NCBI GenBank assembly: GCA_010604095.1
Contig: JAABLG010000002.1
Coordinates: 67,836-131,835 of the forward strand
DNA length: 64,000 nucleotides
Source of the DNA: Streptococcus vestibularis
GTDB lineage: Bacteria > Bacillota > Bacilli > Lactobacillales > Streptococcaceae
Direction of reading: 5' to 3'
Position numbers and translations under genes: made by a program. This document shows, piece after piece, positions 59,944 through 64,000 of this stretch. Within the stretch, counting starts at the first letter, position 1. Each line of letters begins with the position of its first letter. Below the pieces are notes generated by a model. That model saw only the letters and a list, made by a program, of their open reading frames with translations. It ran no database searches and was not told the origin of the DNA.

Positions 59944-61317
59944 TTATTTAAAAATTAATTCCTGTTTAAAGAGGTAATCACCACTACTTGTTACCAAGTT
60001 GGCATCCCCATATTTCTTAAGAATATCCTTGGCCGAGTGGAGGTTAAGTCCAGAGGTCTTCTTCTGATTTTCCTCCTGCATAATAGCGTCAAGGTCAACT
60101 CTTTCTTCCTGCGTTCGATTTTCCATGACGAAGTGGTAGCTTCCATCCTTATCGTGTTGGTGAAAACTAAAACTGATTTGAGCGGTTGGTACTTGCTTGC
60201 TCTCGTCAATCGCATTACTAAAGAAAATAGACACTAGCAAGGTTAAATCAACCACATTCATAGCAAATCCCTTGATTTCCTCAGGAATGTCACAGGTCAC
60301 TGGAATATTATTACGTTTAGCCTCCATCATACGAGCCGAAAGAAGGCTACGCAGAGGTAGAGAATGAATATTTTCCAGCTTAGGATTCTCAACGACACGG
60401 AAACGTTCAAACTCCTTGGCACTCTCTCTTAAAACATTTTGATAAACCTGTTCAGCAAGAGCCTCTTCCTGATCACGTACTTCTTCCGAAAATTGTTCCA
60501 CAACCGTCTGATAAGACTGCCTGTATTGTAACAACTCATTATAGAGAACATCGATTTTCTGATTAGCCTTGGTCAAACTATTCAAATGCCTTTTTTCCTC
60601 CATAGCCAAGCTCTCTTCCAGATATTGCCTAGACAATTGATTGAGGTGGGCAATAAGAAAAATAAAGGCTATTGCTGACAAGAGAACCCAGAACATACGC
60701 AGCCGCAATTCCAACTCTGGAGAATAGAACGGAAACCAAACATCCAAATTCATGCAAAGATAGATGCCCAACAAATAAATCGCCATTGCCAAGGCAACAC
60801 GTCGAGAAATCTGAATATTGTGGAGAGAATCATCGCTATAGACCTTCCAACGTTTCAAATCCAAGCCCAAAAAACGGTTAAAAATGAAATAGAGTGGCAG
60901 AATCATACTATAGGTCAAGAGATAAAAGAAAGCATTACTCCCCACCTCAGCTATAGGAATATTCAAGAGAAGCGGGAAAAAGAAAAGTCCCAATAAACGA
61001 AAGAGTAAATCCGATGTCACCACCGGAAACAAGGTATGAAAGGCATACTGCGTTAACGACCAGGTCTTCCCCTTGGCAAGAACTGCCAAAATCATCAGAA
61101 GAAAGACATCCACAACAGTCGTCAGATTCGTAATATTGTATTGAATAGCCACATCAAGCAGGGCCAAAGTCAAAAATACCGTCCAGGAGATACGAATATC
61201 CGTCATCCGCCTGAAAATGATACAGTTAATTGTCAGCGTCAGAATAATCTGGACAGCCAAAAAGGCATCTGTATCATAAAGATTTAAAAAATTAATTCCT
61301 AAAAACGATTCAAACAT
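59944..61317 (-). CDS. GHKL sensor-like membrane protein without a clear H box (copy A)
   Basis: The 457-residue protein has about six to seven N-terminal membrane helices (residues 1-225), a coiled coil (about 230-300) and a C-terminal GHKL ATPase-like domain with N box VSIFFSNAIDES and a G box as SGLNLHSAKDIL. This is the ComD/BlpH/AgrC layout. The dimerisation segment where those kinases carry R-H-[DE] reads LYNELLQYRQSYQTV, with no histidine. No response regulator gene is within the window. It may be a pseudokinase or bind a partner. It lies 36 nt after a second copy. Confidence 0.8.
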   Translation of the reverse strand: MFESFLGINFLNLYDTDAFLAVQIILTLTINCIIFRRMTDIRISWTVFLTLALLDVAIQYNITNLTTVVDVFLLMILAVLAKGKTWSLTQYAFHTLFPVVTSDLLFRLLGLFFFPLLLNIPIAEVGSNAFFYLLTYSMILPLYFIFNRFLGLDLKRWKVYSDDSLHNIQISRRVALAMAIYLLGIYLCMNLDVWFPFYSPELELRLRMFWVLLSAIAFIFLIAHLNQLSRQYLEESLAMEEKRHLNSLTKANQKIDVLYNELLQYRQSYQTVVEQFSEEVRDQEEALAEQVYQNVLRESAKEFERFRVVENPKLENIHSLPLRSLLSARMMEAKRNNIPVTCDIPEEIKGFAMNVVDLTLLVSIFFSNAIDESKQVPTAQISFSFHQHDKDGSYHFVMENRTQEERVDLDAIMQEENQKKTSGLNLHSAKDILKKYGDANLVTSSGDYLFKQELIFK

Positions 61318-61353
61318 TTAATCTCTTCCCCAAAAAAATTTCCAATGACTCGT

Positions 61354-62664
61354 TTAGTATTCAAATTGCTGTCTATAAATCAACTTGTCATCCTTAAAAC
61401 TAAACTTAGATTGAGGATAACGTTCCATAATATCCTCAAGTTGTTCATTCATTGACAAGCCTTCTTCACCTTCCTTATAAGCTCCCCTTGCTTCACCTTG
61501 ACCAAGAGTCACCTCTACAGAGAGAACCTGCTCCTCACCTTTTTGAAAATACGACAGGCGAACTAAGCACTCTTCTTGACCATGCGCTTTTAGCAAGGCA
61601 TTGTCCAAGAAAGTTGACAAAACCCCCGATAAATCCACCACATCAATATGAACTGGTGAGATAGGATCCGGAATTTCTAGGATAAACTCAAGTCCCACAG
61701 CGTGAAACTCCATATACTTACTCTCAATCACAGACCGTAGCAATTGAGAATGGATATTGGAAATATCTGGTATAACTTTTTTGAAAGGAACTTCCTCCTC
61801 AGATAGACTCTGAGAATCCCCTTCTTGACTAGTTGCCAGAACAGTCTTAACCTTTTTAGGCACAGCTACCTTTGGAACACCATCACGGTAAAGTTCCTGA
61901 TAAAGGTGAAGGATATGCCTACTAGACTCCTGCAAACTTTGGAAATGACGTTCCTGTTCTTCCTTCAACTCTATAAAAAGTTCATCCTTAACCCATTGGT
62001 TGGCATAAGACACGACTAGGAAGAAGGCCCCTGTAGCTAATAAAACAACCAGCTTAGCATAATTGTTAACCACTTCCACAGGCCAGATATTAGCGAAATA
62101 AGGCAAAAAATCATTTAAAAGGCCATATGACAGAAAAGCAAAGCTAACCCCGATAACAATCGGAGTAAAGTGCAAACGTAAGCGTTCCTTATCTTCAACT
62201 TGCAAATAGTCATAACCAATAAAACGGTGAATCAAAAGATAGAGTGGGTAGGTAGCTACCACACACATGAAGGTCGTTAGAGGCTCTGGAATACGACTGA
62301 CCAAATCATCCCCTAAAAGCAGAGGGAGGATAAAAAACGAGAGTCCCCGCATGATGATGTTAGTCGTTCCCCAGGCATAGAAGCTGTTAAATACTGGCTC
62401 AATCCACGGCAAATCAGGACGTTTGTAATAACTAAAACAAAATAGAATGAGAGGATTAAGCAAAAATTTGAATCCTATAGGAAGAATTGGTGTCAGAACA
62501 ACTGAAATAAGGCCACCAACTAAAAGTAGCCGCCAAGAAACCTTAACTCGACCGGCCGCATTGAACATCAGGTAATTCACCAAGAAAACCAAGAGTGTAT
62601 CAATAACTATCAACCATTGTAAGTCTTTTAAGACAGCAAGCAGCCCTTCTACAATAGAAGTCAT
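61354..62664 (-). CDS. GHKL sensor-like membrane protein without a clear H box (copy B)
   Basis: The 436-residue protein has the same build as copy A: about seven membrane helices (residues 10-225), a helical linker and a GHKL-type domain. The N box is STFLDNALLKAHG, but the G box is poor (GEEGLSMNEQLEDIM), so ATP binding is doubtful. The linker reads RHILHLYQELYRDGV, which has His but not the RHD pattern. AAGGGGAAAAAG precedes the ATG and a good promoter lies at 62731-62759. The pair is first and second of one transcript. No response regulator is next to it. Confidence 0.78.
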   Translation of the reverse strand: MTSIVEGLLAVLKDLQWLIVIDTLLVFLVNYLMFNAAGRVKVSWRLLLVGGLISVVLTPILPIGFKFLLNPLILFCFSYYKRPDLPWIEPVFNSFYAWGTTNIIMRGLSFFILPLLLGDDLVSRIPEPLTTFMCVVATYPLYLLIHRFIGYDYLQVEDKERLRLHFTPIVIGVSFAFLSYGLLNDFLPYFANIWPVEVVNNYAKLVVLLATGAFFLVVSYANQWVKDELFIELKEEQERHFQSLQESSRHILHLYQELYRDGVPKVAVPKKVKTVLATSQEGDSQSLSEEEVPFKKVIPDISNIHSQLLRSVIESKYMEFHAVGLEFILEIPDPISPVHIDVVDLSGVLSTFLDNALLKAHGQEECLVRLSYFQKGEEQVLSVEVTLGQGEARGAYKEGEEGLSMNEQLEDIMERYPQSKFSFKDDKLIYRQQFEY

Positions 62665-62730
62665 TCTTTTTCCCCTTCCCTTAACATGAATTAAGAAGCT
62701 TTCTCAGAAAGCATCAATACAACACTACTC

Positions 62731-62759
62731 ATTATATAGCTTTTTAGAAGTTTTCACAA
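62731..62759 (-). promoter_or_regulatory. Promoter of the sensor-like pair
   Basis: Minus strand TTGTGA (62754-62759), 17-nt spacer, TATAAT (62731-62736). Confidence 0.65.
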
Positions 62760-62855
62760 TAATTAATTTTTAAAGAAAGTCTATGAAACATCTAATAATC
62801 CAATTATTCATGTAAAAAGAGCTGGCTTATTAAATTAAAGTTACAAATGTAACAT

Positions 62856-62882
62856 AAAAAGTTGAGATAATTTTATCTCAAC
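62856..62882 (-). terminator. Terminator downstream of the gene remnant and the DUF6287 gene
   Basis: Ten-base arms GTTGAGATAA / TTATCTCAAC, then TTTTT on the minus strand. A small palindrome GTTAC-AAAT-GTAAC lies at 62840-62853. Confidence 0.7.
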
Positions 62883-62885
62883 CTG

Positions 62886-63099
62886 TTAATCCCTGACATA
62901 TTCCTTTAGAAACTTTTTTAAATGAGTACGGACGTCTGCGACCTTCTTAGAAGTTCCAAGACTAATTTTTGAGCCTAAGATCTCAATAATTCCGAGTGGC
63001 TGAAAAAATCTAATTTCAGCCACTTTACTCACAGCAGAAAGTTTCTTAGAATGCTTGCTTTGCTGGCATAAACCATGATAATTGACGTTTTTTAATCAT
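62886..63099 (-). pseudogene. Possible frameshifted small gene
   Basis: The frame from ATG 63097-63099 reads MIKKRQLSWFMPAKQAF and stops. In another frame the sequence continues from KKLSAVSKVAEIRFFQPLG to KKFLKEYVRD and ends at TAA 62886-62888, followed by a terminator. The two parts look like one small basic protein of about 70 residues broken by one frameshift. No ribosome-binding site precedes the ATG. No family recognised; it fills most of the gap between the sensor pair and the DUF6287 gene. Confidence 0.35.
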
Positions 63100-63176
63100 G
63101 TGCCATCGCCAATTGTAATTAATAGACAGTCAGTCTACGTTTTCAATCTTATCTCAAGCTTGTAGCTTTAATAGAC

Positions 63177-64000
63177 CTAGTCAGCCTTATAGTAGAATTG
63201 TTTGGCATCTGATTGTGGTGAGGCTGACTGAGTAATCAAGATACGATCCTTAGTTTTGTCCGAACCATCCACAAATCCCTGTACTGTCGGTAGAGTTACC
63301 CCCTTAGGAACAAAAACAATTGCTGCGCCCGAGATTCCCATCCTCAAACTTGATGTCACATAGCCATTCTCAAGTTTAACATTCGTATTTTCAACAACAT
63401 AACTTTCAGGAGCTGTTAAATTATCCTTCGAAAACGTTAAACTTTGTCCATTTCCATTCTTCCAAGTACCTTCAAGGCTTTGGAAGTTATTGTCCTTAAT
63501 AGCAGTAACATCCATGCCAGTTTGCTCAGTCTTAGCGTCTGTCTTTGATTCTGTCTTAGCTTCTGAGGAGCTTGACGAAGTTGATGTTGATGATGTTGTT
63601 GAACTTTGTGAAGAACTTGATGACTCTGAGCTTTCAGACTTACCAGCGCTAGAATAATGCTTGAGCAACTCTTGGTAGGCCTCTTGCATATCATCTGGTG
63701 CTACCTTATAGGTCTGAACAGCCTTCTTATCGTAATTGCCAATCCAGTAATTAGTCACATAATAAACGGTACCATTAGAACCTAGAACAATTTGGTAAGA
63801 GTCCTTGTCTTGATCAACCAAATCCTTATAGAGCTTGTTGTAGCCGTTATAATTGCCACCCGTCTTGTCATCAGCTGAAAAGTCCTTGAAGAGGGCTTTT
63901 TGTTCCGCATCATTGTCCTCATACATGGCATGTTTTTTATCCTTCAAGGTATAGAGACGGAAGGATGACGTTGGGCTATAGTCTGCAGTCTTACCACTAT
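63177..64000 (-). CDS. DUF6287-domain surface protein, 5' end beyond window
   Basis: The frame is open to base 64000 with no stop and no convincing start, so the N terminus (probably with a signal or lipobox) is outside the window. The TTG at 63947 is internal. A middle domain contains GSNGTVYYVTNYWIGNYDKK, then a Ser/Thr linker (about 45 residues) and a C-terminal DUF6287 domain (FQSLEGTWKNGNGQSLTFSK ... DGSDKTKDRILITQ). It is a paralogue, in its C-terminal domain, of the lipoprotein at 44280-45308. Surface location and unknown function. Confidence 0.8.
   Translation of the reverse strand, partial: SGKTADYSPTSSFRLYTLKDKKHAMYEDNDAEQKALFKDFSADDKTGGNYNGYNKLYKDLVDQDKDSYQIVLGSNGTVYYVTNYWIGNYDKKAVQTYKVAPDDMQEAYQELLKHYSSAGKSESSESSSSSQSSTTSSTSTSSSSSEAKTESKTDAKTEQTGMDVTAIKDNNFQSLEGTWKNGNGQSLTFSKDNLTAPESYVVENTNVKLENGYVTSSLRMGISGAAIVFVPKGVTLPTVQGFVDGSDKTKDRILITQSASPQSDAKQFYYKAD

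Overview
The window is a low-GC Firmicute chromosome segment that fits the Streptococcus salivarius / S. thermophilus group. The evidence is the proBA, rexBA (AddAB-type nuclease) and rsmH-ftsL-pbp2X-mraY operons with streptococcal protein sequences, double-glycine bacteriocin peptides whose promoters carry a ComR-type palindrome, and an integrative conjugative element (ICE) of the ICESt3/Tn916 superfamily. No rRNA, tRNA, CRISPR array or insertion sequence was seen.

Layout. (1) 1-9.5 kb, all on the minus strand: two bacteriocin-like peptides (one cut by the window edge) with a small immunity-like protein, a heterodimeric ABC exporter, a secreted protein, VanZ, RlmN, YutD and a YunD-like metallophosphatase, then a third bacteriocin with a membrane partner. 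Two of the three bacteriocin genes have a GACA-N4-TGTC palindrome exactly 25 nt upstream of TATAAT, which points to direct control by the competence regulator ComR. (2) About 9.58-35.94 kb: the ICE. Its left part is cargo: a lipoprotein, a TetR/ABC/GntR membrane-stress-type module, an orphan protein, a Fic toxin-antitoxin pair and a MerR-controlled short-chain dehydrogenase. Then comes a two-repressor switch: a CI/LexA-like S24 repressor, an ImmA-like protease, an FRG-domain protein and an Xre repressor. The rightward transfer operon follows: a structured leader, a frameshifted first gene, two DUF961-like genes, coupling ATPase, oriT, relaxase, the mating-pore genes, cell-wall hydrolase, excisionase and tyrosine integrase. 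(3) 36-38 kb: a cadDX cadmium-resistance pair with a clear CadC/CadX operator and a heavily decayed Xre-type pseudogene. They lie just outside the best-matching ICE end repeat and may be a second accreted module. (4) 38.2-52.4 kb: DEAD-box helicase, the cell-division/peptidoglycan operon, a DUF6287 lipoprotein and a Ser-rich membrane protein, tandem DUF805 genes, proBA, an ABC-2 exporter and a DUF554 protein. (5) 52.5-64 kb: a candidate small RNA, rexBA, two tandem GHKL sensor-like proteins that lack a recognisable phosphoacceptor histidine motif, and a partial DUF6287 protein at the right edge.

In the ICE, the divergent repressor/transfer promoter at 21.17-21.22 kb carries two nearly identical 17-bp operators. 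The CI-like repressor and its protease have a separate promoter with a different palindrome, so the switch has two arms. The transfer transcript must cross about 500 nt of folded leader ending in an intrinsic terminator before the first gene. Outside the ICE, three genes (yunD, rsmH, proB) have a -10 box ending exactly 7 nt before the ATG, so their mRNAs are probably leaderless.
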